A stretch of DNA of 64,000 nucleotides from Janthinobacterium sp. LM6 (GTDB lineage Bacteria; Pseudomonadota; Gammaproteobacteria; Burkholderiales; Burkholderiaceae_D), in contig NZ_CP019510.1 of NCBI RefSeq assembly GCF_002002885.1, forward strand, positions 1,116,001 to 1,180,000. Reading direction: 5' to 3'. Within the stretch, counting starts at the first letter, position 1, and each line of letters starts with the position of its first letter. The position numbers and the translations under genes were made by a program. Below, in pieces: positions 30,582-38,771 of this stretch. A model generated the notes under the pieces. It ran no database searches. It saw only the letters and a program-made list of their open reading frames with translations, and was not told where the DNA came from.

Positions 30582-31214
30582 ATGAGTCAGCCAGCCGCCG
30601 CGAAACGCCTTATCCTGATCGTTGACGATGACCAGCTCCTGTTGGAATTCCTCGGCGAAGTCCTGCGCCATGCGGGCTACGAAACGGCCCTGGCCCATTC
30701 GGCCGAAGTGGCGTTGCAGCTGATCGCCCAGCGCGAGCCTGACCTGGCCTTGCTCGATATCCACATGCCGGGCATGTCCGGCCTGGAACTGGCCAAGCGC
30801 CTGCACGGCGAAACGGCCGTGCCGTTCATGTTCCTGTCCGGCAGCGGCGACAGCGAATCGGGCAAGCAGGCGGCCGCCTACGGCGCCGTCGGCTATGTCG
30901 TCAAACCCGTCGACGAAGGCCGCTTGATGCCGGCATTCGAAGCGGGCCTGGCGCGCGCCGATGAGATCCGCCAGCTGCGGCGCACCGAGCTGAACCTGAA
31001 CGCGGCCCTGGCCGCCGGCCGCGAAACGAGCCTGGCCGTCGGTTTGCTGATGGGCAAGTTCCAGACGGACCGCAACACGGCGTTCGAAGTGTTGCGCGAC
31101 CACGCCCGTTCCAGCCGCCGCAAGATCAATGAAATCGCCAGCCAGCTGCTGCTGGCCGAGGAAACCCTGAACGGCCTGCACGGCGCGTTTTTGAATCGGG
31201 CGAAAACCAAGTAA
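30582..31214 (+). CDS. Response regulator with receiver and ANTAR (RNA-binding) domain
   Basis: A 210-residue NasT/AmiR-type regulator. The receiver domain has the acidic patch VDDD, predicted phosphoacceptor Asp59 (LALLDIHMPGMSG) and the lysine in VVKPVDEGRL. After a coiled coil, residues about 135-195 form the three-helix ANTAR domain (LAVGLLMGKFQTDRNTAFEVLRDHAR...KINEIASQLL). Phosphorylated ANTAR dimers bind twin hexaloop RNA hairpins to prevent termination. No cognate kinase or target operon is adjacent. A TATAAT at 30542-30547 is a likely -10 element. Confidence 0.92.
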   Translation: MSQPAAAKRLILIVDDDQLLLEFLGEVLRHAGYETALAHSAEVALQLIAQREPDLALLDIHMPGMSGLELAKRLHGETAVPFMFLSGSGDSESGKQAAAYGAVGYVVKPVDEGRLMPAFEAGLARADEIRQLRRTELNLNAALAAGRETSLAVGLLMGKFQTDRNTAFEVLRDHARSSRRKINEIASQLLLAEETLNGLHGAFLNRAKTK

Positions 31215-31237
31215 GTGTTTCAAGTAAGCGTTGCACC

Positions 31238-31262
31238 GGCGCCGGCGTGGCACGTCGGCGCC
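31238..31262 (+). terminator. GC-rich hairpin after the ANTAR regulator gene
   Basis: GGCGCCGGCGT, a GGC loop and ACGTCGGCGCC form an 11-bp stem with one G-T pair, 23 bases beyond the stop. The following sequence (TGCCTTGTT) is only mildly T-rich. It is therefore a possible weak terminator. Confidence 0.45.
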
Positions 31263-31327
31263 TGCCTTGTTATGATGTGACGATACGGCGCGCTGGCGCG
31301 CCTGGTTCAACCATACACAGGACACAC

Positions 31328-32434
31328 ATGAAAACCAAAGCAGCGATTGCATGGAAGGCGGGCGCGCCTTTGACCATCGAGGAAGTCGACCTGGCCGGCC
31401 CGCGCGAGGGCGAGGTACTGGTCGAGATCAAGGCCACCGGCATTTGCCACACCGATTACTACACCCTGTCGGGCGCCGATCCGGAAGGCATCTTCCCATC
31501 CATCCTCGGCCATGAAGGCGCGGGCATCGTCGTCGACGTGGGGCCGGGCGTGAAAAGCCTGAAAAAGGATGACCACGTCATTCCCCTGTACACGCCGGAA
31601 TGCCGCCAGTGCAAATTCTGCCTGTCGCAAAAGACGAACCTGTGCCAGTCGATCCGCTCGACCCAGGGCCGCGGCCTGATGCCGGACGCGACGTCGCGCT
31701 TTTCCATCGACGGCAAGCCCATCTTCCACTACATGGGCACGTCCACCTTTTCCAATTACATCGTCGTGCCGGAAATCGCCCTGGCGAAGATCCGCGAAGA
31801 CGCGCCCTTCGACAAGGTCTGCTACATCGGCTGCGGCGTGACGACGGGCGTGGGCGCCGTGCTGTTTACGGCCAAGGTCGAGGCGGGCGCCAATGTGGTC
31901 GTGTTCGGCCTGGGCGGCATCGGCTTGAACGTGATCCAGGCGGCCAAGATGGTCGGCGCCGACAAGATCATCGGCGTCGACATCAACCCGGCGCGCCAGG
32001 CGATCGCGCGCAAGTTCGGCATGACGCATTTTGTCAACGCCAACGAGGTGGAAAACGTTGTCGACACCATCGTGCAGCTGACGGACGGCGGCGCCGATTA
32101 CAGTTTCGAGTGCATCGGCAATACCACCACCATGCGCCAGTCGCTCGAGTGCTGCCACAAGGGCTGGGGCCAGTCCATCATCATCGGCGTGGCGGCGGCG
32201 GGCCAGGAAATTTCCACGCGTCCCTTCCAGCTGGTGACGGGGCGCGTATGGAAAGGTTCCGCTTTCGGCGGCGCGCGCGGCCGCACGGACGTGCCGAAGA
32301 TCGTCGACTGGTACATGGAAGGCAAGCTCAATATCGATGATTTGATCACACACAGGCTGAAGCTCGATGATATCAATCAAGGTTTCGATTTGATGAAGAG
32401 CGGTGAATCGATCCGTTCCGTCGTCCTGTATTAA
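31328..32434 (+). CDS. frmA: S-(hydroxymethyl)glutathione dehydrogenase / class III alcohol dehydrogenase
   Basis: Oxidises the spontaneous formaldehyde-glutathione adduct with NAD+, the main glutathione-dependent formaldehyde detoxification step. It has 368 residues. Catalytic zinc ligands are in GICHTDYYTLSG and ILGHEGAGIV plus the later Cys in YIGCGVTTGVGAV. The structural zinc cysteines are in PECRQCKFCLSQKTNLC. The Rossmann loop is VFGLGGIGLNVIQAAKMVG, followed by GVDINPAR. The start at MKTKAAIAWKAG is the family's usual N-terminus. No frmB or frmR gene lies next to it. Confidence 0.96.
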   Translation: MKTKAAIAWKAGAPLTIEEVDLAGPREGEVLVEIKATGICHTDYYTLSGADPEGIFPSILGHEGAGIVVDVGPGVKSLKKDDHVIPLYTPECRQCKFCLSQKTNLCQSIRSTQGRGLMPDATSRFSIDGKPIFHYMGTSTFSNYIVVPEIALAKIREDAPFDKVCYIGCGVTTGVGAVLFTAKVEAGANVVVFGLGGIGLNVIQAAKMVGADKIIGVDINPARQAIARKFGMTHFVNANEVENVVDTIVQLTDGGADYSFECIGNTTTMRQSLECCHKGWGQSIIIGVAAAGQEISTRPFQLVTGRVWKGSAFGGARGRTDVPKIVDWYMEGKLNIDDLITHRLKLDDINQGFDLMKSGESIRSVVLY

Positions 32435-32467
32435 TTAATTGACATACGCCGTACCACGGCGTTTTTG

Positions 32468-32493
32468 CGGAGGCTGAGGCCTCCGTTTTTTTT
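32468..32493 (+). terminator. Rho-independent terminator after frmA
   Basis: CGGAGGC, a TGAG loop and GCCTCCG are followed by eight T residues, 33 bases past the frmA stop. Confidence 0.92.
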
Positions 32494-32623
32494 GCCCGGC
32501 GTGCCATCCATCGTCCGTGCTTGCCATCCAGGCAGGTCTTTTTGCAGCCTGTCGCACGGCGCTGGAGGCCAGGTCCGCTTGCCGCTACAGTCAACGTTCC
32601 ACCACTTTTGCGACGAGGCAGCC

Positions 32624-33478
32624 ATGACCACTTCCCATCGTTTGATCCTCAGCCTGGCCGGTATCCTGCTTGGCGGCAGCGCGCTGGCCGTGCAGCCGCC
32701 GCAACCGCCCGCACCCCCGGCCCCGCCTGCCGCGCCCAGCGTGCAGGTCAGCCGTTCGCTCGACAAGGGCGAAAGCTATGCGCTGGTCGATGGTACCAGG
32801 GATGGCGAGGGCGTCATCGTCGTCGACAGCGATATTCACTCGCAGCAGGTGGAAAAACTCAAGCGCTCGATCAAGGGGCCGTTCCTGTGGTTCCGCGACC
32901 AGGGGCAGGCATACGTGCTGCAGGATGCTGCCTTGCTGGGCAAGGTGCGCACGGCATGGGAACCCTCGAAACAGCTGGGCAAGCAGATGGGCGCGCTTGG
33001 CGATCAAATGGGCGCGCATGGCAAGGCCATGGGTGAAATGGGCCGCAAGATGGGTGCCCGCAGCCTGGAAAAAGGCAGCGTGCGCGAGTCGGAACAGCTG
33101 CGCGCGCTGGGCCGCCAGCAGCAGGAGCTGGGCCGCAAGCTCGGCGACGCCTCGCGCCGCCAGGCGCTGGCGACGAGCGACACGGCGCGCCGCGCGGCCG
33201 AGCGCGACGTGGAACGCCTGCAGCAGCAGATGGAAGATGCGCAGGACAAAATGGAAGAGATCAACGACCGCATCGCCGACGTAGACGAGCGCGAGGCCGA
33301 GAAAATGGAGCAGATGTCGCGCCAGATGGAGCAGCGCGGCAAGCCGATGGAAGCGCTGGGCAAGCAAATGGGCGACCTGGGCCGTCAGCAGGAAAAAGTC
33401 GTCAAGATCGCGGACAAGACCACGCGCCAGGTGATCGCCCAAGCGCTCAGCGAGGGCAAGGCCAAGCTGGTGCGCTAG
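32624..33478 (+). CDS. Exported coiled-coil protein resembling the C-terminal tail of M56/BlaR1-type peptidases
   Basis: A 284-residue protein without an assigned function. A signal peptide (about 1-23, ending GGSALAV) is followed by a Pro-rich segment (PPQPPAPPAPP). A short globular part comes next (SYALVDGTRDGEGVIVVDSD, then FLWFRDQGQAYVLQDAALLGKV). From about residue 110 the rest is a charged helical region rich in Gln, Met and Glu with heptad-like repeats (LGKQMGALGDQMGAHGKAMGEMG, LGKQMGDLGRQQ). Several proteobacterial M56-family regulators end in such a block, but no peptidase domain is present here. The start lies after a strong terminator. It converges with the next gene, overlapping it by four bases. 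Confidence 0.75.
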   Translation: MTTSHRLILSLAGILLGGSALAVQPPQPPAPPAPPAAPSVQVSRSLDKGESYALVDGTRDGEGVIVVDSDIHSQQVEKLKRSIKGPFLWFRDQGQAYVLQDAALLGKVRTAWEPSKQLGKQMGALGDQMGAHGKAMGEMGRKMGARSLEKGSVRESEQLRALGRQQQELGRKLGDASRRQALATSDTARRAAERDVERLQQQMEDAQDKMEEINDRIADVDEREAEKMEQMSRQMEQRGKPMEALGKQMGDLGRQQEKVVKIADKTTRQVIAQALSEGKAKLVR

Positions 33479-33747
33479 AACCGATGCCACGCGGCAGCCA
33501 CGGCGCGGTATTGCGCCGGCAACTGCCTGGCGTCGTCCTCGCTGGCATAGGCGTCATCCTGCACCGTGTCCCAGCGCGCGTCGCAGCTGAAACGGTAGAC
33601 TTGCGCTTCGTCCCCGTAGCGGCACACGGCCAGGCCGTGGATGGCGATGGGGGCGGCGCCATCTTCAGCGGCGACATGGCCGAAAGGCAAGTCGGACCAG
33701 GCCCAAGCCAGTACGCGGGCGCCGTCGAGGTGGCTGGGAGGTGTCAT
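33475..33747 (-). CDS. Small conserved-looking hypothetical protein
   Basis: A 90-residue acidic soluble protein, not recognised. It opens MTPPSHLDGARVLAWAWSD and continues with LPFGHVAAEDG, AICR-like IHGLAVCRYGDE, VYRFSCDARWDTVQDDAYASEDDARQLPAQY and AAAWHRF. No signal peptide or membrane segment is visible. Composition is protein-like rather than shadow-like. An alternative start five codons upstream (33762) is possible. The chosen ATG has a GGAA sequence about nine bases before it. Its role cannot be inferred from the neighbours. Confidence 0.6.
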   Translation of the reverse strand: MTPPSHLDGARVLAWAWSDLPFGHVAAEDGAAPIAIHGLAVCRYGDEAQVYRFSCDARWDTVQDDAYASEDDARQLPAQYRAVAAAWHRF

Positions 33748-33850
33748 GGGCGTTGTTTCCATCGGCTGTGCAGTGATGCCGATTGTAGCGCGCACGCGGC
33801 GAATCCGGCGCGACCGCTGGACAAATGCACAGTATTTTTAGCCATGCCGG

Positions 33851-33862
33851 TATAATCACGGG
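33851..33862 (+). promoter_or_regulatory. uvrD -10 element with possible leaderless start
   Basis: A perfect TATAAT (33851-33856) is separated from the uvrD ATG by only six bases (CACGGG). Transcription would then start at or just inside the ATG. No Shine-Dalgarno sequence is present. The -35 region is unremarkable. Confidence 0.5.
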
Positions 33863-36172
33863 ATGCAAAATCTTCTTCACAACCTCAATCCCGAACAATT
33901 GGCTGCCGTCACCTTGCCGGCGCAGCATGCGCTGATCCTGGCCGGCGCCGGTTCGGGCAAGACCCGCGTGCTGACCACCCGCATCGCGTGGCTGATCCAG
34001 ACCCAGCAGGTATCGCCGCCCGGCATCCTGGCCGTGACGTTTACCAATAAAGCCGCCAAGGAAATGCTCACGCGCCTGTCGGCCATGCTGCCGATCAACA
34101 CGCGCGGCATGTGGATCGGCACCTTCCACGGCCTGTGCAACCGCCTGCTGCGCACGCACTACCGCGACGCGGCCCTGCCGCAGACGTTCCAGATCCTCGA
34201 TTCTCAGGATCAATTGTCCGTGATCAAGCGTTTGTTGAAGGCGAACAATATCGATGATGAGAAATTCCCGCCGAAGACGGTGATGTATTTCATCAACAAC
34301 GCCAAGGACCAGGGCTTGCGCGCCACGGACGTGGAAGCGTACGACGCGCACGAGCGCAAGATGGTCGAGCTGTACCAGCTGTACGACGACCAGTGCCAGC
34401 GCGAAGGCGTCGTCGATTTTGCGGAACTGCTGCTGCGCACGTATGAGTTGCTCAGCCGCAACCAACCTTTGCGTGAACACTACCAGGCGCGCTTCCGCCA
34501 TATTTTGGTGGACGAGTTCCAGGATACGAACAACCTGCAATACAACTGGCTCAAATTGCTGGCTGGCCACGGCAGCCGCGATGGCGGCGCCCTGTTTGCC
34601 GTCGGCGACGATGACCAGAGCATCTATGCGTTCCGCGGCGCCAATGTGGGCAACATGAGCGCCTTCGAGCACGAGTTCCAGGTCAAGAACTTGATCAAGC
34701 TGGAGCAGAACTACCGTTCGCACGGTCACATCCTCGACAGCGCCAACGTGTTGATCGCGAACAATAGCAAGCGCCTGGGCAAGAATTTGCGCACGGACGC
34801 GGGCCATGGCGAGCAGGTGCGCGTGTACGAAGCCAGTTCCGACTTGCAGGAAGCGCAATGGATCATCGAAGAGGCGAAGAGCCTGATCGCCGATGGCGCC
34901 TCGCGCAGCGAAATCGCGATTCTGTACCGCTCGAACGCGCAGTCGCGCGTGATCGAGCACGCGCTGTTTTCAGCCAGCATTCCGTACCACGTGTATGGCG
35001 GCCAGCGCTACTTCCAGCGCGCCGAGGTCAAGCATGCAATTGCCTATTTGCAATTGATGGATAATCCGCACAACGATTCCGCGTTCTTGCGCGTTGTCAA
35101 TTTCCCCACGCGCGGCATCGGCATGCGCTCGATCGAGCAATTGCAGGCCGCGTCGGAACAGTACGGCATTTCGCTGTACGCGTCTGTGCCGTATGTGGCG
35201 GGCAAGGCGGGCAGCGTGCTGGCCGGTTTCGTGAAACTGATCGAAGGCGTGCGCTTCGAAACGCAGCAATTATCTCTGCCGGAAATGGTGCGCGTGGTGC
35301 TGGAAGCGAGTACCTTGCTGCAACATTATCAGAATGAAAAGGAAGGTGCCGACCGCATCGAGAATCTGGAGCAGATGGTCAGCGCGGCCAGCCAGTTCAT
35401 TTCCGAGGAAGGTTTTGGCCAGGGCGCACCGGCCCACCTGGGCCCTGCTGCCCAGGCGCAGTCGGGTGCGCCCGTCGTGAATCAGGATGGCATCGAAATC
35501 CTGGATGCCGACGCGCCGCTGCCGGCCGTGATGTCGCCGCTCTCCGCCTTCCTGTCGCACGCGTCGCTGGAAGCCGGGGACAACCAGGCGCAGGCGGGCC
35601 AGGATGCGCTGCAGATGATGACGGTGCACTCGGCCAAGGGCCTGGAATTCGACAACGTGTTCATTACCGGCCTGGAAGAGGGCCTGTTCCCGCACGAAAG
35701 CAGCTCGAAGGAAGACAACGGCGTGGAAGAGGAACGCCGGCTGATGTACGTGGCCATCACGCGCGCGCGCAAGCGCTTATATATGAGCTTTTCGCAGACG
35801 CGCATGCTGCACGGCCAGACGCGCTACAACATGAAGTCGCGCTTCTTCGACGAATTGCCGGAAGAATCGCTGAAATGGCTGTCGCCGAAGGTGCAGGCGA
35901 ACTGGTTCGGCAACCGCAAGTCGGCCTGGGACGAGGCGCCGAAGCTGGTCAGCCTGGGTTCGGACAATGCGATTGCGCAAAAGATCGCGCAAAAAGCCAC
36001 GGGCGGCGGCTGGCGCATCGGCGAATCCGTGGCGCACGCCAAGTTCGGCGAGGGCGTGATCGTCAATATCGAAGGCGGCGGCGGCAATGCGCGCGCGCAA
36101 ATCAACTTCGGCCAGCACGGCATGAAGGTGCTCGATCTGGGTATCGCCAAGCTGGAGAGATTGGGGCGTTGA
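33863..36172 (+). CDS. uvrD: UvrD-family DNA helicase (helicase II)
   Basis: An SF1A 3'-5' helicase for nucleotide excision and mismatch repair. It has 769 residues. Motifs run in order: Q-motif/N-terminus LNPEQLAAV, motif I AGAGSGKTRVLTTR, Ia AVTFTNKAAKEM, motif II VDEFQDTN, motif III GDDDQSIYAFRGA, motif IV QNYRSH, motif V TVHSAKGLEFDNVFITGLEEGLFPH, motif VI EERRLMYVAITRARKRL. The C-terminal Tudor-like segment (VAHAKFGEGVIVNIEGGG...ARAQINFG) that can contact RNA polymerase is present. A PcrA/Rep paralogue is less likely given that tail and length. Confidence 0.94.
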   Translation: MQNLLHNLNPEQLAAVTLPAQHALILAGAGSGKTRVLTTRIAWLIQTQQVSPPGILAVTFTNKAAKEMLTRLSAMLPINTRGMWIGTFHGLCNRLLRTHYRDAALPQTFQILDSQDQLSVIKRLLKANNIDDEKFPPKTVMYFINNAKDQGLRATDVEAYDAHERKMVELYQLYDDQCQREGVVDFAELLLRTYELLSRNQPLREHYQARFRHILVDEFQDTNNLQYNWLKLLAGHGSRDGGALFAVGDDDQSIYAFRGANVGNMSAFEHEFQVKNLIKLEQNYRSHGHILDSANVLIANNSKRLGKNLRTDAGHGEQVRVYEASSDLQEAQWIIEEAKSLIADGASRSEIAILYRSNAQSRVIEHALFSASIPYHVYGGQRYFQRAEVKHAIAYLQLMDNPHNDSAFLRVVNFPTRGIGMRSIEQLQAASEQYGISLYASVPYVAGKAGSVLAGFVKLIEGVRFETQQLSLPEMVRVVLEASTLLQHYQNEKEGADRIENLEQMVSAASQFISEEGFGQGAPAHLGPAAQAQSGAPVVNQDGIEILDADAPLPAVMSPLSAFLSHASLEAGDNQAQAGQDALQMMTVHSAKGLEFDNVFITGLEEGLFPHESSSKEDNGVEEERRLMYVAITRARKRLYMSFSQTRMLHGQTRYNMKSRFFDELPEESLKWLSPKVQANWFGNRKSAWDEAPKLVSLGSDNAIAQKIAQKATGGGWRIGESVAHAKFGEGVIVNIEGGGGNARAQINFGQHGMKVLDLGIAKLERLGR

Positions 36173-36187
36173 TACCCGAGCGGCCAT

Positions 36188-36221
36188 AAAAAAGGGCAGC
36201 CTGCGCAGGCTGCCCTTTTTT
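36188..36221. terminator. Bidirectional terminator between uvrD and the membrane protein gene
   Basis: A poly-A tract, GGGCAGCCTG-CG-CAGGCTGCCC, then a poly-T tract. The 10-bp perfect stem with A and T flanks serves both converging genes. Confidence 0.94.
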
Positions 36222-36236
36222 CATGCGGCGTGAAAA

Positions 36237-37028
36237 TCAGTCGTTCGGCTTGTCCAGCGACACCGTCTTGCTCTCATCGACGGGCACGCCGAAGATCTGG
36301 CGGTAGGCGGCGTAGAACGAGCAATGCATGATGATGGTCAAGATCATCGACAGCGGCATCATCAGTTGCATCATCAGCGGCGTGCGGCCAAAGATGACGG
36401 CCAGCAACTGGCTGGTGACGATGCTGATGGCGAACCAGGTGGCGGCGAAGACGATGAAGGCCGACAGCGAACGCCAGACGGCGAAAAAGCTGAAGAACAG
36501 CGCCTTGCCCAGCCCGGTTTGTTTCCAGTAGATCAGCGGTGCGGCAAAGCAGAAGGCCATGGCGGCCGGCACGTACAGCACGATGGCCAGCAGGATGCCG
36601 AGGCCCAGGCGCGATTCGGGGATGGCGGTGCGCGCCGCTTCTTCCGTCAATTGCCCCGTGACCAGTTGCCACAGCAAGCCGTCGTCCACCAAAGTCGAGG
36701 CGCCGATGGCAACGATGGCCATCAGGATGTACAGCACGCCCAGGCCGAACAGGGAAGGAAAGGCCGGTTTGCGGAAGCCCGAGATCAACAGGCTGGGCAA
36801 GACGCGCTTGCCCTGGTCGATATGCAGGCAGCCTTGCACGAAGGCGACGGAAAACACGGGGACCAGGATGACGGGCAGCATCTGGCCGAGCACGGGCACG
36901 ATGCTGACGGCCAGCATGCAGAACATATAGCCGAGAAACAGCATCGACATGCCGCCAGGTTGTTGGCGAAACAGGGAAAATCCCTGTTTCACCCATTGCC
37001 AACCTGTACTTGCAGGTAATTTTTCCAT
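36237..37028 (-). CDS. BPSS1780-type multi-pass inner membrane protein
   Basis: A 263-residue protein with about six hydrophobic segments, beginning MEKLPASTGWQWVKQGFSLFRQQPGG. That opening, the GYMFCMLAVSIVPVLGQML segment, the SVAFVQGC...QGKR loop and the segments AAMAFCFAAPLIYWK and FFSFFAVWRSLSAF resemble betaproteobacterial BPSS1780-family membrane proteins of unknown function. The start was chosen for the family N-terminus; longer in-frame extension is non-coding. It lies two bases after the thrB stop, so it is probably translated from the same transcript. Confidence 0.85.
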   Translation of the reverse strand: MEKLPASTGWQWVKQGFSLFRQQPGGMSMLFLGYMFCMLAVSIVPVLGQMLPVILVPVFSVAFVQGCLHIDQGKRVLPSLLISGFRKPAFPSLFGLGVLYILMAIVAIGASTLVDDGLLWQLVTGQLTEEAARTAIPESRLGLGILLAIVLYVPAAMAFCFAAPLIYWKQTGLGKALFFSFFAVWRSLSAFIVFAATWFAISIVTSQLLAVIFGRTPLMMQLMMPLSMILTIIMHCSFYAAYRQIFGVPVDESKTVSLDKPND

Positions 37029-37030
37029 GT

Positions 37031-37987
37031 TTAAAACAGTTCCGGGGCAGGTGTGGCGATACGTTCGCGCAGAATGCGTTCGAAATGCGTGGGATCGTGC
37101 GGGGTCAGCATTTCCGCTTCGCGCGGCTGGTAATAATCGTACAGGCGCGACAGCCAGAAGCGCAGCGCAGCGGCGCGCAGCATCGGTTGCCATGCCGTCT
37201 GTTCTTCATGCGTAAACGGACGCACGGCCTGGTAGGCGTCGAGCAGGGCGCGCACTCTTTCCTTGTCGAGCACGCCCGTGGCCAGGTCCACGCACCAGTC
37301 GTTGACGGTGACGGCCACGTCGAACAGCCAGGTGTCGCAGCCGGCAAAGTAAAAGTCGAAAAAGCCCGTCAGTTGTTCGCCGTCAAACATGACGTTGTTG
37401 CGGAACAAGTCGGCATGCACGGGACCGCGCGGGATGGCTTTATACGTATCGCAGGCAGCAAAGGCGTCCTGGAAGTGGATTTCCGCGCGCAGCAGATGGG
37501 CTTTGGCATCGTCGAGGTGGTGCAGGACCAGCGGCGTGGTGGTGTTCCACCAGTCCAGTCCCCGCAGATTCGGCTGTTGCAGGGGGAAGTCCTGCGCCGC
37601 CAGGTGCATCTTCGCCAGCATGGCCCCCACGGCCGCGCAATGCACGGCTTGCGGCGCCATCTGCGAGCTGCCGTCGAGTTTGCTGACGATGGCGGCCGGC
37701 TTGCCTTGCAAGGCCGTCACCAGTTCGCCGTCCGCATTGGCGATCGGCGCCGGCACCAGCACGCCCCGGTCCGCCAAATGGCGCATCAGTTGCAGATAGA
37801 ACGGCAATTGCTCGAAGCTGAGGTTTTCAAAGATCGTCAGCACATACTCGCCGCGCTCCGTGCTCAGGAAGAAATTGCTGTTTTCGATGCCGGAAGCGAT
37901 GCCCTTGAGCGCCAGAGGTTTGCCGAGTGGAAATTGCGTGATCCACTGGCCGATATCGTCCAGGTGTAGCGCGGTAAAAACTGCCAT
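37031..37987 (-). CDS. thrB: Homoserine kinase, ThrB2 (APH-like) type
   Basis: Phosphorylates homoserine in threonine biosynthesis. The 318-residue protein belongs to the aminoglycoside-phosphotransferase-like ThrB2 family rather than the GHMP ThrB family. It shows [22 protein letters not shown], the catalytic loop block [14 protein letters not shown] (HxDxxxxN) and the metal-binding aspartate in [25 protein letters not shown]. No clear ribosome-binding site precedes the ATG. It precedes the BPSS1780-type gene and lies near the DUF2782 gene and polA, a grouping I associate with this bacterial order. Confidence 0.94.
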   Translation of the reverse strand: MAVFTALHLDDIGQWITQFPLGKPLALKGIASGIENSNFFLSTERGEYVLTIFENLSFEQLPFYLQLMRHLADRGVLVPAPIANADGELVTALQGKPAAIVSKLDGSSQMAPQAVHCAAVGAMLAKMHLAAQDFPLQQPNLRGLDWWNTTTPLVLHHLDDAKAHLLRAEIHFQDAFAACDTYKAIPRGPVHADLFRNNVMFDGEQLTGFFDFYFAGCDTWLFDVAVTVNDWCVDLATGVLDKERVRALLDAYQAVRPFTHEEQTAWQPMLRAAALRFWLSRLYDYYQPREAEMLTPHDPTHFERILRERIATPAPELF

Positions 37988-38014
37988 GGGAAAGAAGGGA
38001 ATGGTCTAAAAGGT

Positions 38015-38051
38015 CAAAAAAAGCCGGCTGCCCCGCAGGTGGCCGGGGCAG
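38015..38051 (-). terminator. Terminator-like hairpin downstream of the DUF2782 gene
   Basis: On the - strand CTGCCCCG, an 8-base loop and CGGGGCAG are followed by CCGGC and a seven-T run. It separates the DUF2782 gene from thrB, although the spacer before the T-run is slightly long. Confidence 0.7.
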
Positions 38052-38070
38052 GGCAGAAGAGAGTGGCTGC

Positions 38071-38466
38071 TTACTTCGCTGGTGCGGGCGGCGCTGGCGC
38101 GTCCGCGGCCTCTTCGTCGCGTTGCTTCTGTTTCTTCTTGCCCAGGTCGAATTCCAGCACTTTCCATTGCGGGCCGCGCAGGGCGCCGCTGTGGGCCTGG
38201 TCGCCGCCGGCGGCCGGCTTCATGTAATAGGTGCTGCCGCCGCTCGTCACTTTCACCTCGGACGTCACGCCCGCTTCGCGTTTTTCGGTAATCTGCTGTT
38301 TGGCTGCGGCCGGCGCCACGGTGATGGGCGCTTCGCCCATTTCCTCGATGCGTTCCAGTTGTGGCGGCGCGTCGCTCGGTTTGGCCGGCGTCTGGGCGCT
38401 GGCGATGGCCGAACATGCCAGCAGGGGCAGGGCGAGGAATGTCCAGAGTGTCGATGTACGCATCAT
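38071..38466 (-). CDS. DUF2782 domain-containing exported protein
   Basis: A 131-residue protein of unknown function. The signal peptide MMRTSTLWTFLALPLLACSAIASAQ may also include a lipobox-like LLAC. The mature part (PPQLERIEEMGEAPITV, ITEKREAGVTSEVKVTSGGSTYYMKPA, WKVLEFDLGKKKQKQRDEE) matches the DUF2782 pattern, a short periplasmic protein often found beside polA in betaproteobacteria. A second ATG one codon later is an equally good start. It is divergent from polA. Confidence 0.85.
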   Translation of the reverse strand: MMRTSTLWTFLALPLLACSAIASAQTPAKPSDAPPQLERIEEMGEAPITVAPAAAKQQITEKREAGVTSEVKVTSGGSTYYMKPAAGGDQAHSGALRGPQWKVLEFDLGKKKQKQRDEEAADAPAPPAPAK

Positions 38467-38771
38467 GATGGGTTCGCTTCCATGTGAGGGACTGCAGCGC
38501 GTGCAGTGGTGTAATGCCGTCAATTTATCTATAAGGCATTGTAACAAACTGGTAGGCAATGCTGCTTAATACGGCTGATTAAATGCGCGGAAATGGCTGG
38601 CAGCGGCGGCCCGCGCGCCCGCACGGGGCCGCCGGGGTGGCAAAAACGCCGGAAACGGCAGGCGTTGCGGCCGGTGGCGCGGCCCTAAACTCTGCGATAA
38701 TTGGGCGATATTCCGCCCGCCTGCCGCTGTTTCTTCCCGGCTGGCGCGGCTCACCTTATTTTATTGGCATT
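38467..38771. other. 305-bp divergent intergenic region (DUF2782 gene / polA)
   Basis: No convincing gene is seen. The left half, on the DUF2782 side, is AT-rich and contains TACAAT and TTATAG hexamers on the - strand that could serve its promoter. The right half is GC-rich. A GATAAT sequence near 38697 is a weak -10 candidate for polA. No strong palindrome was noticed. Confidence 0.35.
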
